This document shows positions 22,993-34,812 of a DNA stretch of 64,000 bases, in pieces. A model generated the notes under the pieces. That model saw nothing but the letters and a program-made list of their open reading frames with translations, was not told where the DNA came from and made no database searches. Positions within the stretch are counted from its first letter, which is position 1. Every line of letters starts with the position of its first letter. The translations under genes were made by a program, and so were the position numbers. The DNA comes from Ampelocalamus luodianensis (Eukaryota > Streptophyta > Magnoliopsida > Poales > Poaceae), in NCBI GenBank assembly GCA_036346255.1, contig CM070633.1, forward strand, positions 35,866,192-35,930,191, written 5' to 3'.

Positions 22993-24272
22993 TATACCAA
23001 CATAGTGGTGAAAACGCTGCAGGAGGAACCCACCTCGAGGAGAAGCGGGCGCAGTCGGCGCAGTCTCAAGCGAACCCGTGGAGTCTTGGAAGAAGAATCA
23101 TTGGGTGGATCCCACTTGATGACACTCGCTGGGTTCTGTTTGCACACTGACCACTTATGGCCATCCCGACCACACTGACGACAAGTCCCTATGAATGAAC
23201 ACTCAGAAGCCCGGTGCCCCTCACCACACCTGAAGTATTTCATACCTTGACCTGGAACAGGACGCATCTGTGGTGTGCATGACGAAGAACGTGGTGCCGA
23301 TGAAGAAGACTGCCACTGCTGAATAGGACGAGTGTGCTAACTCCCCTTAAACCTCTTGGAAGCAGGTCACTGAGAAGACCCGCTTCCACCACCGAAACTC
23401 CGTTTATGGCCACTGCTAGAACCACTAGCAGGGACAGAACCACCAGCAGCCTGCCTCTGAGAAGAAAGATCTTTCTCCAGCTACATTCCCCTAGCCTGCT
23501 CAACCACGAAGCTGAAGTCATGCAAGCCAGTTGCCCCCAGAACATGACGATACTCCTGATTAAGGCCCTTGCGTAACCTCTTGGCCTTCTCTCGATCATC
23601 ATTAGCCACTGCTGGTACAAAGCGTACCAGATTGTTGAATCCAATCTCATACTCCGACACTGACATCTTCCCTTGAACAAAAGTCAGAAGTGACTGCTCC
23701 ATCCTCTCAAGGAAGGAATCCAAAAAGAATTTTGCCCTAAACTGCTCCACAAATACTTCCCAAGTGACTGGTCCCTGCATAGGGGTCCTAGCAGATAGAA
23801 CCCCTTCCCACCAGATATCAGCTTGGCCCTTCAGTTGAAAGGCCACAAACCGCGCCTTCTGCGCCGAAGTCATCTCTAAGGCACCAAACTGCCTCTCCAT
23901 ATATCGTAACCAGTCTGCAGCCTGAACCGGAGTACCCACTCCATCAAAGGTGTCCAAACGAAATGACATCCACTCGCGGAGGCTCATCCTAGCCTCCAGT
24001 GGGGCTGCTACAACAACCGGCTCCGCAATAGGTGCAGCTGCTGCAGGAGGGGCGGCCTGCACTTGCTGACGAAGTTGCTGAACCTCCCTCTGAAGATTCT
24101 GAATGATAATGGCTGACGCGGCCTGAGATTATGTGGCCGGGTGAGCAGCTGAGGCAACCTCCTCAGCGGCAGTACCAGCAGCCTCCTCAGACGAAGAAGA
24201 AGAGACAGCCGGACCACGACCACGGCCACAGCCTGGCGGATGACCACGGCCACGACCTGCTCCTCTCGCCAT
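22993..24272 (-). pseudogene. Gypsy gag remnant with CCHC knuckles
   Basis: On the minus strand an ATG at 24272-24270 opens MARGAGRGRGHPPG. The capsid domain (about 24062-23483) has WLRYMERQFGALEM, FQLKGQADIWWEG, WEVFVEQFRAKFF and MSVSEYEIGFNNLV, typical of Retrotrans_gag. Downstream in the same frame lie FRCGEGHRASEC and CRQCGRDGHKWSVC (about 23200-23130); the second is a standard CCHC knuckle. In-frame stops include TAA at 24131-24129 and TAG at 23483-23481. Gag would form the retroelement particle. The frame ends near 22993, where protease and pol should follow, so the rest of the element is deleted. Confidence 0.85.
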
Positions 24273-24462
24273 CTAAGAGCACCACAACAAATAAACTAAT
24301 CATTTAGCTCAACAGTCCAATAGAAGCACATAAACAAATTCACAACTGCTCATGAAATGAAACATATCAATGGAAATACGGAAGCAAAGAATTACCCAAC
24401 CCCACCTATTGTGCAAAGTGTGTCATTTTAATCTATAACTATTATCCACGGACCTAAAGCCT

Positions 24463-24474
24463 GCTCTGATACTA
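24463..24474 (-). promoter_or_regulatory. Retroelement primer-binding site (initiator Met tRNA type)
   Basis: The minus strand reads TAGTATCAGAGC, one mismatch from the usual TGGTATCAGAGC. It lies two bases from the LTR terminus at 24477 and upstream of the minus-strand gag, so the LTR to its right is the 5' LTR. Confidence 0.8.
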
Positions 24475-24476
24475 AC

Positions 24477-26689
24477 TGTAACATCTTCGCTATTCGGAAG
24501 CCAAGATGTCACCTAAATAATCCAACATACAACCATCAAGCGGAAGGATTTAAGCCATAACTCATCTAAGGACATAACGAGTTCAAAATTTTATAGAACA
24601 ATGGCAGGAAAAGAGTCTGAAACCAAACAAGCTTATCAAAAGGGATGACCAAGTATCACAAGCAGAAATAATCAACCATAACATAGAGGAAGTCATCAAC
24701 CACATTTATCGTTATTTATTACAGTTCATCACTAAACGAATGAAAAACAGAACCAAGTCTAATTATTGAAACTAGAATATGGTGAAATGAATAAATAGTG
24801 TGTGTCTACTCCCTCCCAATAGAGTCATCATCAGCGATCACCTAAAATAAACAAACAAAGCAAGAGTGAGTCCGAGACTCAGCAAGTACAATGAATAATT
24901 GGACATACGACAAATATGAACAAGACAATAACATTAAAGGATATGAACATAACACTGAATGTTTATATGAATGAATGGAATGAATGAATTTAATGAAATG
25001 AAAGGACTGTACTCCTTCTTATACCGGTATAGCTAGTGACACACCCGTTGGTGTTCACTTAAGCCCGTATTTAACAAAATACGGGGATCCAAGTCCCGTA
25101 TGAAGAACGTTTCATACGGGTGCCCAAATCTGCCCACATTGGAATGATAGGTCTCACATGCCCATACTGCAATTGATGGGTCTTTAAAGTCCACTCCTGT
25201 GGATGGAACACGAAAATGGATGAATGAAATGAACTTATGAATAGTGAATAACATCATCTCTAAACATGGGAATTTCACATATGAAAGGAGCATAAACATT
25301 GAATCTTCTCACGTATCATATGAAAACACAATATGAACATCAAGCATCCAGCATTCACAAATCTTTAAGAACATCAATGTACTTGCCTTCCGCGTTGCGA
25401 CGCGTTAGTAGGCAATGAAGGTGCTCCTAAACCCGAAGCCTCGCTGCCTACACAAGCAGGTACTCGAAATAAGAACAACATGGTAGAGGACACTACCTGC
25501 AACAACCTACAACACTTTCCCGGTAACCCAAGAACCAACTAATAGACCTATTCTGAAAACAGGCAACACAATCACAGAAAAACGAATCTGGACAACAACA
25601 CGGAATAAATGATAACTATTGATATGAGACTCAGAACGAGGTGAGCCCAGATCCTAAGGAAACTTAGCGAGCATATCTACAAAAGTCTAGTTAGTGAGAT
25701 CTCCCAATTCGGCTAAAATAAAATGCTAACCGGTGGATGAAAGTACAAGACAGATTCTGTCTAGAAGAAAAGGACAGTAGTAAAGAACAGATCACAACTT
25801 TTGATCTACAACAACGATTAGGGCGTTCTTTATCAATATGGAAAGGTTATAAAAATTGATACAATAACCTTGTTGGGCGAAAACCCTGAATCTTCTATTA
25901 TCATGTCATAATTTAGGAGACAACTTGACAGATCAATCCCATCAGAATTCTGGACAACAGGAATGAAAACTATCATAACGTTTGATTCGTACGTCAGAAT
26001 TAAGTGATCTTTGCGTCAACTGAAAGCTAAGAACGAACTCCACATAACTCTAGGAGATGGAATCCTCTGATTCGGCCTCTAAGATCGTGAAAACAGTCGC
26101 ACAACCTTTTAGACAGAACTGAATTTCTAACTGTAGCAATTCGATCCAATCAATTCTAAGCGAATTCACATCTAGTACTAATCAAACAACGAAGAACGAC
26201 ATCCGTTACCCTTGAAGCACCTAGGAAGACAGGAAGACGATGAATGATCCTTGAAGAAGAAGATCTTCCTTCTCCCCACCCTCTCCTCCCCTCCTTTGGC
26301 CGACTAAGCTGCTGGCCCCTCTTCTTCTCCTCGCGTTGGCCGGTAGCGGGGAGCTCCGACGGCGGGACGGGGAAGCACCACGGTAGGGCAGCACCCAGGG
26401 GAGATGGGGCAGCAGCAAGGGGGAGGAGATGGGGGCGGCACCAAGGGGGAGGAGGCGACTTGGAGTGGGAAAAAGGGGGAGGGGGCAACCGGCCTAGGGC
26501 TAAGGGGTGGGACGCATGGGCTTGGGCCTTAGGGCGCCTCCCCCTTCTTGGCCCACCCGTGGCCAGCCACTCGGCTGATCTAGCCTGGGCCGGAGGCCTA
26601 GGTTCCAAAATTCCCTTAAAATCCTTAAATTTCCAATAAATTCCCTCACCCGAATATTATTCTCTCTAATCAAAATTCGGGGTATTACA
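24477..26689 (-). mobile_element. 5' LTR of the truncated minus-strand gypsy element
   Basis: The + strand reads from TGTAACATC to GGGGTATTACA, so the minus-strand LTR begins TGTAATACCCC and ends GATGTTACA, 2213 bp. It abuts the primer-binding site and gag on its left. About 26230-26600 is GC-rich leader-type sequence, and the frames there are not supported as genes. The right flank begins CCAAG. No matching 3' LTR occurs in the window, consistent with loss of pol and the 3' LTR. Confidence 0.75.
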
Positions 26690-29600
26690 CCAAGGTAGAT
26701 AAACCCAAACTTTACTCGTTTGGTATAGTGGTAGGGTTTTGGGTTAATAGTCAGACTTAGGGTTAAGTGTCTGCTTGATCCAGAGTGAGGGTGAGAGGAA
26801 TCAGGCTCTTGGGAAGTCCGCTGGTGCAAGGAGCTAGGAATCCAATGGAGAGGGAGTGAATGTCCATAGGAACATCCCTTATTGGTTACCTGGATGGGAG
26901 AGATCACTTTGCTAGGCGGGATTATCTGATCCACTTTCTGATCATGGATCGCACTACCTCAAGGAGCAAATGGCGATGGGTGATAGCTAGAGCCTATTGG
27001 AGGCTGTTTGCTGGTTGAGTTACTATCATCCACTTGGGAACGTATCATCGCTACTCATACGTGGCGCCTAGCTGCTCTAATGATTCTTTTAGTTATTACT
27101 TCCTATTTACCGAGGAAGTTCCATGATGGTCAGGTAAGACCTTTGTGCACGTGTGAGGTTCGCTCCGGGTAGACATAAGTCTCACTGACACATGGGACCT
27201 AGTTCATTTAATGGTTCTTCTTATCGATTCATATTTATCAATGAAGTTCCATGAGCCTTAGCTGGAACTTCCAAGTATTGGCTAGACATTAGTCTTACAA
27301 CTTGATCAGGGGCGTCTACGGGTTTGGGTTTATTGGCACGATGATCTTTAGCTAGTTTCATTGCTTGCGCGGCTTGACACACAATAAGTAAACTTATCAC
27401 ACTAGATTGATCCTTAGCTTTGGTATATGCTAATGACTACTTCTAGTTATGTAGGTAACTACTCGTGTCCTTGGTAAAGCCTATGTGTTTCCATCCACTA
27501 CTTCTTATTTAGTGATTTACTTTATCGGCTTCGGTTTGGATTAACTAGTAGGAGGCTGTGACATAGCTACTGTTAACCTTCGTGACTGTCTAGTAGTACT
27601 ATTCCTCAACCATTATCTATACCCTGTGTGTCATGACCTAATAACAATCTTGAGTTTATCTTTATTATTGCAACAATTTTCTAGGATTTACTAGTGTTGG
27701 ATCATGTGTGTTTACACATGTCTAAACATGACTAGATCATCTTAGCTAATCACTAACCGACTTGATTCCCTTGTTATCAGTAGTACTACATCCATGGCCT
27801 ATGGCCTATATGTTGCCGAGACCACTATATTAGATATATGACTCATGATTAGATGTGTCCTTTGAGTATACCGGTAATCAAAATTACTTAACATCTAATC
27901 ATCTACACTAATCACCTTATTGACTTAATATGATTCTTAGCTACAAGGCGTCCCACTGTTGTTTCAATTAAACCAGTTACTTTGTTAAACACTAACCATT
28001 TCTATCAATCCCCTAATCACTTGGTCTGTTTCTTGATTAACCATCCTTAAACACTCTCCTAACAGACTTTACTAACCATCAAGGGGCGGGGCCTACTATC
28101 ATTTTAATGAAACCAATGACTATTTTAAAATGGAATATGGCTCTACTGCTCTCTTAACGAAACACTAGGTTATACATCCTTTCTTCTAACTAGAGCCATG
28201 AAGATCCTATCTAACCTTTCAATCTGAATTAGCATGTAATTGTTGTCTTTGTTACTTTAAATACACTAGCTCACTGATGATTTCATGTTAAGCTCTAATC
28301 ACTAGTTACTATTACTGCAGTTGAAATTTGCTAGTGACATATTCGTTCACTGAGGTTAACTAACTAATTAACCTACTAATATCCTCATACAATGACATAC
28401 TAATTAACTTAATTCATTAAGTTATTATCATTTTAGTGATGCCCTAAACGAATCTTCTTAGTATAATTCCTTAGTAAGTTTGTCTTTGCAATTCAGTTGA
28501 TAACAGTTTATTGCTCACCACTAACTGGCCTCTAATTACCCATACTATTCATCTTAAATCACCTTTTAATTTAAATATATAAATCAAAATTAATATCCAT
28601 CCCCAGGATAAACACTCAGTGAACCTATCCCTTTTGTTTAACAGCTAACCTCCTTGACTTAACTTCCTAATTGAATGAGCCACTACTAGTTAATCATTCT
28701 CACAACCCTATTAACCAGCTAGTCCTTATAGGTGGGCCCATTGGTCAGTCCCTCATATACAACACACACAGAGAGACACAGACACAGAGAGACACTGCAC
28801 AAAGAAGAAGGCAAAATAGGGGATGACAGGGCGGCTCGGTGGCGAGTGTAGCGCCGGTGGGAGGGTTGATGGCGGCGGCCAGTGTGGTGAAAAATGGAAC
28901 TGGGGAGGCATGACGGTCCAATGGGTCATGGCGTCGCAGTCGAGTAAGCACCTGGACGGGCGTGCGGCGACATGCAGCGGCCGGAGCTGGGGGAGGAAAT
29001 GGGGTGGCGACGCCTGGGTGGAAGAGGGGAGGAGCTAGGGGGAGCATGAGCACTGGCCGGGTGTGGGGGACCCACTTGGGTGGTTGATGGTGGCCAGGAG
29101 AAGCCGAGGTGGTCCGGTGACCGAGACACAAGGCGGCATGATGAGGTTGACGTGGTGGCGTCTTTGTGGGGAAGAAGAGAGAGCGGGGGTAGGGGAGCTA
29201 GAGGGGATGTGGGGGTGCTATGGTAGAGGGGAATGGAAGAGGAGCTCACCAGAGAAGACATGGAGACGATGGAGGCCGCTCCAGCAGCGGTTTCGGTCGG
29301 AATCGAGGTAGATGGCGGCGTGCGCTGCTCTAGTGAGGGAATCTCGCAATTGGTTGAGGGATTTTGCTCGCGGGGTTGTGGAGTGTAGCATGACGCAGTT
29401 GGCCATGGATGGAGTTCACCAGCGTGGCCAGAATGGCAAGGTGTCCGTGATGGCCGGCGCTGGCACGACGCGACCTTGGCTCATGGCGAGATCGGGAAGG
29501 AGGAGGTTGGCGCGGGGAGTGACTAGAGGTGCCAGAGGAAGAGGGAGGGGAGCGAGTGCGGGTCAGTGCTACATTATATATATGGGAGTGGGATGGGGAT

Positions 29601-29820
29601 GAAAGTGGCTCGCGATGCGCCTGGTGCTGCAGGATGGGCGTGACGGGGGGCGAGCAGTGGCATGGGCGTGCGGAGTGGTGCTGATGGCTACGCCACTTGC
29701 CGGCAAGGTGCCAGCGCCAGGGCAAATGGAGCAGCGGGGCGTGAGCGGCACGAGCGGTGGCTAGCGACGTGGGGCAGTGGCATGGGGCAAGTGCAGGTGA
29801 CACTACACTAGCATGGGTGC
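26690..29820 (-). mobile_element. Minus-strand gypsy-type LTR, left part (split by the 29.8-kb element)
   Basis: Together with 40841-41213 this appears to be one LTR read on the minus strand. It starts TGTAACATCCC at 41213, with a TATATATA box near 29575-29585 followed by a GC-rich leader (about 29570-28740) and AT-rich sequence further left. The GGTGC duplication at the split shows the complete gypsy element landed inside it. The left limit of the LTR was not found. The part 26690-28740 shares no clear block with the other LTRs and may be something else. Frames at 28745-29803 are GC-rich LTR leader. Confidence 0.45.
29816..29820. repeat. Target-site duplication GGTGC, left copy
   Basis: GGTGC precedes TGTAACATCC and is repeated exactly after the right LTR at 40836-40840. 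Confidence 0.9.
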
Positions 29821-30079
29821 TGTAACATCCTAACTTTTGGAACTTTTTGAAAATTTTAAAATAAAAAGAATCATATGGTTTTGATGAGAATTCGAAGCTT
29901 AATCTGAGATTTTACAAGAACTTTAAATGATTAAATCAAACTCCAGCTAAATTGGTTCGGTTTCTCTTGGAAGTTTTCTGGAGTTCTTCCTTATCTCCGT
30001 TCATTTTGTGTTCTCCTTCGGTCCAGTTCTTTATCCTTCTCTGGACGACCTCCTTGTTTAGACCATCCTAGGTTTGGAC

Positions 30080-30340
30080 CTCCTCGTTGTCCAGATCTCC
30101 CCATTTAGATCTTGACCATTAAGACCTCCCCTGTGAGATCTTAGCCGTCGAGACCTCTCCTTGTTTAGATCTTGACCATTAAGACCTCTCCTACGAGATC
30201 TTAGCCATCGAGACCTCCCCTTGTTTAGATCTTGACCGTTAAGACATCCCCCTTGGAGATCTCAACGCTTAGGACCTCCCTTATTCAGATCTTGGCCGTT
30301 AAGACCTCCCCTTCGGGAGATCTCAACCGTCAGGACCTCC
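30080..30340 (+). repeat. GACCTCCC / AGATCTTRRCCGT alternating units in the 5' LTR
   Basis: Repeated modules of the form GACCTCCCC, a short spacer, AGATCTTAGCCGTCGA or AGATCTTGACCGTTAA, and then GACCTCC again. The same modules occupy 38090-38370 in the other LTR. In reverse they occur in the solo LTR at 3300-8553. Confidence 0.85.
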
Positions 30341-32624
30341 TCAGTCCTATGGACCTCCTCCTTCATGGCCTTTTTGCAAAGACCACCCTCTTTCGCCACG
30401 ACCACCCCTTGTGGTCATGACCTCTGGTCTTTTTGCAAAGACCACCCTCTGTGGCCTTTTTGCTAGGACCACCCTGGTGGGTCAGGACCTCCCCCACCTG
30501 AGCTCTGACATCTCACTTTGTCAGACCTGGCCACTTTATCCTTTTTGTACCGAAAGTCTTTTAAGCATTTAATGCTGCTGCAACTCATTTAATGCTGCCT
30601 GCAACACATTAAAATGCTGTCACCTCCTGTGTACCTATTTTTCCCTTTTGTCCCATCTTTTACCTACTCATGTCCTCTTTTCTACTCATCTTTGAACACG
30701 TGTGCCCTTGAATTCCCCGCAGCCCAGGCCTTATAGACTTGAACAACACTTCCTTTTACCTTCTTCCTCATTTGCAAACTCTAGCTCTTTCAACCAGCTC
30801 TCTGGTCCCCTTTCGACCAGTTCTTTGAGAACTTCTCCTCAAGCTCTGGACCTCCTCCAACCTTCTAAGTTTTTGTAGGTTTTCTTTGAAGTTCTTTTGG
30901 CCTTTACTTGAGCTTACTTTTGAGTTGGTTTACTCTCTTTTGTGTAGATTGCGATGACGCTGAGGAGCCCGAGTACCTTGAAGAAGAAGATCCCCAAGCC
31001 TTCGAGCAAGGCAAGTCATACCCTTGATCATATTGACACCCATTATTTCACTCTATGTATTGCTGTTTCAAGCTATGTATTGCATGCATACTTTACTTAG
31101 TATTTCAATACCAATGCTTTACACACATAGTTAGACCTAAATTCTTTGTATGGCCAACCTTGCCATTGTAACTAAACTTGTTGTCACATTAGTGAAAACT
31201 TCGTTAATGCTTTAGTGTGACTAGGACCTTTATGAAAAGAAAGGCTTAGCTTGCTTAGACCAAAATCTTGTTTTGGGAAGTTTTTGCCATAGACCACTGT
31301 TTTACCTCAAATCTTTTGACCCTGCATTGGGTTGTCATGGAAATCTGTTTTTCAATTGAAAAGGATGGAAAATGGTTTAGACTTGGGCGAACCTTGGTTT
31401 TCTTGACTGGTGGGTGCACGAGGAGTGCACGGGGGCCGTGTTAGCCGGCGCCCCAGGGTTGAGGATGTCGCTCAGGTCAGTTAAGGACCGGTCTTTGAGC
31501 GTTACTTTGCTAAGCCCCTTCGTGCAACCACAAGTCCTGTATGGGCGGGACCTGGACGAATAGTTTGCAATATCTCACCATGGTTGTTCTTTTGGTTGTG
31601 TGGGTGGTCTTTCATGGCCTATATTTCATGATTGTTTTATTCGCACTTGGCGCAAGAGGGGGCCTGAACCCTGCGGGTGGGTAGCCCAAAGGGGGTGAAA
31701 CCTTAGCGAAGGGGACTGTGGTGAGAAGGAGCATTGTAAAGGCCTTGTGATAACAAGTTAGTTGCACACCTTCGGAAGTGTGTGAACGGACAGTATAATT
31801 TAGTTATCTCTTGTGGGAAAAGTTGTACACCTCTGCAGAGTGAAAATCTATTCGAATAGCCGTGCCACGGTTATGGACATGCTGGCAAATCCTCTGTTAG
31901 TTAGTCTTTGCTTTTGGTTTTCAAATGGTTTTGGAAATTGATTTGGGTTTCTACCCAAGGTAATATGGGCAGGGAGCCCTGGGCGGGGAGCCCTTGGCGG
32001 TTAGCCAGGTGTTAGGAGGTTATCCTACACCCTCAACATTGTTATCAATAAATCAAAAACCCTCTTGTAAAATGAGTTTTATGTATAATGTAATCAGCTT
32101 TACAACTTACTTACTTGTATTTTAATGAAATCTGGCTTTATGCAAACTAACCCTATAAGCCCACCCTTGTGTATCCATTATGCATGTCATTCTGTTACCT
32201 TGACGGGTATGGCTTGCGAGCATTATAGTTGTGCTCATTCTTGCTTGAAATAATATTTTGAGTAGGTGATGAAGCTTTTGTTGATGATCAAGAAGTTATG
32301 GATTACTAGGATGCACCCTCCAGCCAATTGCCTGTGGTGTATTGGATGGATTTGTCTTTTATTTTCCGCTGTGTAAAGTTGTCCTTTTGTTGGCTTGTTG
32401 CTAACTTTGGAATCAACTCCTTTGTTACTAATTTAAGTATCGTGGATGTATGATTATCATTTGTGCTGTGTGGACTAGCTGTTGATCCTTGAGACTAGTT
32501 CAGAAAAACACAAGAGACGTAGGGCTTTTCCAAAGCTCCACGACCTCCCTGGTCTGGTTGTGGGATTTGGGGAGGTCCTGGGTCTCGCGCGACGTCCTCT
32601 GGTCAGGTCTCAGGACCTCCAGGT

Positions 32625-32750
32625 GGTCCTGCTGGACCTCCTGGGAGGTCTTAGTGATTATCTCGAGGTGGCCCTGCTGGACCTCCTGGGAGGTCCTGAT
32701 GATTATCTCGAGGTGACCCTGCTGGACCTCCTGGGAGGTCCTGGTGACCT
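32625..32750 (+). repeat. Tandem repeat near the 5' LTR end (three units)
   Basis: Units of about 45 bp contain CTGCTGGACCTCCTGGGAGGTC and GATTATCTCGAGGTG. The matching place in the 3' LTR (about 40700-40790) has only two units, so one unit was gained or lost after insertion. Confidence 0.8.
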
Positions 32751-32804
32751 TTTAGGAGACCTGGGAGGTCCTCTCGGGAGACCTCTGGACTGGGTCGTGA
32801 CAAG

Positions 32805-32815
32805 TGGTATCAGAG
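32805..32815 (+). promoter_or_regulatory. Primer-binding site, initiator Met tRNA type
   Basis: TGGTATCAGAG, two bases after the 5' LTR end, matches the usual plant retroelement site for minus-strand DNA priming. Confidence 0.92.
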
Positions 32816-33302
32816 AATCTTGGCTGTAGGTCGTAACCTAATAGAATGGCCGTAGCAGAATTTCAAAACTTGGTTTGCACAGTAAGAATAGTAAATTGCT
32901 CTCTTCTTGTCTGGCTCGTCCCTCTAATCTTATCCCCTCCTTAGTGTTTTTCTTATCCTCTGCCTTCTTCACTGTTTTATAAAGGTAATTAGATCTTCTT
33001 TCCCGTGAAATATCTATAGGAGGTCGTTAGCCTCGGTGTTTTAGGTCTCTCTTTTGTTAGGACCTCCCTGGGTGTGATCATGAATGGTAGTCCTTTTAGT
33101 AAAGACCACCCCTTTTGGGTTCTTTTTTCAAAGACCACCTCTTGTGACCACAACCTCATTGCTTGCAGCTCTGAGGGCAGTAAGTCCCGAGTAGAACGAT
33201 AATTAGTTATGATTTGTGTTGACGGAATTCTTTCTATTGGTTGTTTTGCCTGCTCCCCTTAGTTTCTTCTTTCCTTTTCTCAGCCACTGGAGCTCGCTCA
33301 AG

Positions 33303-34168
33303 ATGGTGACCACTCAACATGGTAGTGGCAGCTCAAGCAACTGTAACAGACAAGTGGAAGAAGAGCCTGAGAATTTAGCCGGATGGAGTAATTATAATAG
33401 AGGAGCTGAGGGCGTGTAGCAGAACCCAACTCCACCGCCACCACCTCCTCCAACTGAAGGTCCTAGCTAGGCTCAAATGATGGCTAACCAAACTCAGTTG
33501 ATGAATTTGCTTTCTCAATCTATTGCCAACACTCAGTCATTGCAAGCAACAGCAGCAGCTCATCCCCTATGCTTGTTCCACCTCCTACAAGGACTAATAT
33601 TGCTGAGTTTATGAGGTTAAGACCTCCCACCTTTTCCAGTAGCGCAGAGCCTTTGGAAGCTGACGATTGGCTGAGGGCAGTAAGTAGGAAACTAGATATC
33701 ATCTAGTGTTCCAATCGTGAGACGGTGCTCGTTGCCTCTCACCAGCTCACTGGACCGGCCTCAGAATGGTGGGACAACTTCACCCAATCCCACGTTGATC
33801 CTCATACCATCACTTGGAGAGATTTTGAGCAGGTTTTCCGTCGTGCCCATATTCCCCAGGGCATGATGACCTTGAAGAAGAAAGAATTTCGTGCTCTGTA
33901 TCAAGGTAATCGTACAGTTAATGACTATGTGCACAAGTTCAACCAGCTCACCAGATATGCACCTGAAGATGTGGCAACTGATGAGTCCAAACAGGAACAT
34001 TTCTTAGAAGGGCTTAATGGTGACCTTGCAGTTCAGCTTATCTCCCAAGATTACACAGATTTTCAGCATCTTGTGAGTAAAACAATCCGTCAAGAGGGCA
34101 AACATCTAGAAATAGAGAACCGTAAGAAGAGAAAAGCAAAGACAATAGATCGATTCAGAAATTCTTGA
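33303..34168 (+). pseudogene. gag of the complete gypsy element
   Basis: The likely start is the ATG at 33303 (MVTTQHGSGSSS). This frame stops at 33417 and the capsid continues in another phase from about 33570 to 34168. Retrotrans_gag features are LTGPASEWWDNF, WRDFEQVFRRAHIP, KKKEFRALYQGNRTVNDYVH and FLEGLNGDLAVQL. It would make the particle shell. The early stop and frame change disable it. The next domain follows immediately, in a different phase. Confidence 0.85.
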
Positions 34169-34812
34169 GGCCCGGACCTCCTGTTTCAACACAGGAGACT
34201 GTGACCTCCTCCCCTTCAAGACCTCTTGTCCCAACAAGACGTCCTGGTACCTCCAGTTCGCAAATGACCTCTTCAAGAGCACAGTTCCAAAAGAAGCCAC
34301 CAGTGACCTCCGCAGCTGGGGTCACATGCTTTTATTGCAATGAAATGGGGCATTATGCCAATAAATGCCCAAAGAAGATACAAGCCGTAGCTCCAACTTC
34401 AACCCGACCTGGTCAAGGACCTCCTCCTCTTGGCAACAATATTGCTGTGAAGCCTTCGGTCCAATATATCAGAGGACGTGTGAACCACGTCACTGTTGAA
34501 GAGGTTCAAACCGCATCAGATGTGGTTCTTGGTACGTTTATTGTCAATTCAGTACCAGCAACGGTTCTTTTTGACTCTAGAGCTTCTCATTCTTTTGTTT
34601 CGACCAAGTTTGTGGGTGAAAATGGGTTGGCTATGTCTCCTTTAGTAAAACCTATGCTCATTCACTCTCCTGGCTTAGAAATGAGGACTAGCTCCTGGTG
34701 CCCAAATCTTACCTTGGAAATCTTGGGAGTACCTTTTTCTGCAGACCTAATGATCTTGCACTCCCAAGGGTTAGATGTAATTCTTGGAATAGATTGGTTA
34801 GCCAAAAACTAA
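34169..34812 (+). pseudogene. Gypsy nucleocapsid knuckle and aspartic protease
   Basis: A CCHC knuckle CFYCNEMGHYANKC lies at 34327-34368. The protease follows with VLFDSRASHSF. The active site is normally D-S/T-G-A, but 34573-34584 reads D-S-R-A, so a required glycine is arginine. The downstream motif DVILGIDWLAK is the usual protease C-terminal region. A TAA at 34810 ends the frame, and the same phase reopens immediately towards the RT linker. Confidence 0.85.

Larger units (their letters stand above)
29821..32802 (+). repeat. 5' LTR of the complete gypsy element
   Basis: It runs from TGTAACATCC to GTCGTGACA, 2982 bp. It carries the alternating GACCTCCC / AGATCTTAGCCGT units (30080-30340), the conserved block GCATTGTAAAGGCCTTGTGATAA (about 31733), and a 3' array of units ending in CTGGACCTCCTGGGAGGTC (about 32625-32750). 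It would drive transcription of the element. Confidence 0.93.

Noticed and set aside
23240..23680. 146-codon minus-strand ORF
   Set aside because: Shadow frame of the gag remnant; the real gag frame is shown by the capsid and knuckle motifs.
26710..26750. tRNA-like phrase TTTGGTATAGTGGTAGG
   Set aside because: Resembles an A-box, but no cloverleaf arms, T-loop or acceptor pairing follow, so it is not called as tRNA or SINE.
28745..29803. Proline/serine-rich minus-strand ORFs
   Set aside because: They fall in the GC-rich leader of a gypsy LTR and have no conserved domain.
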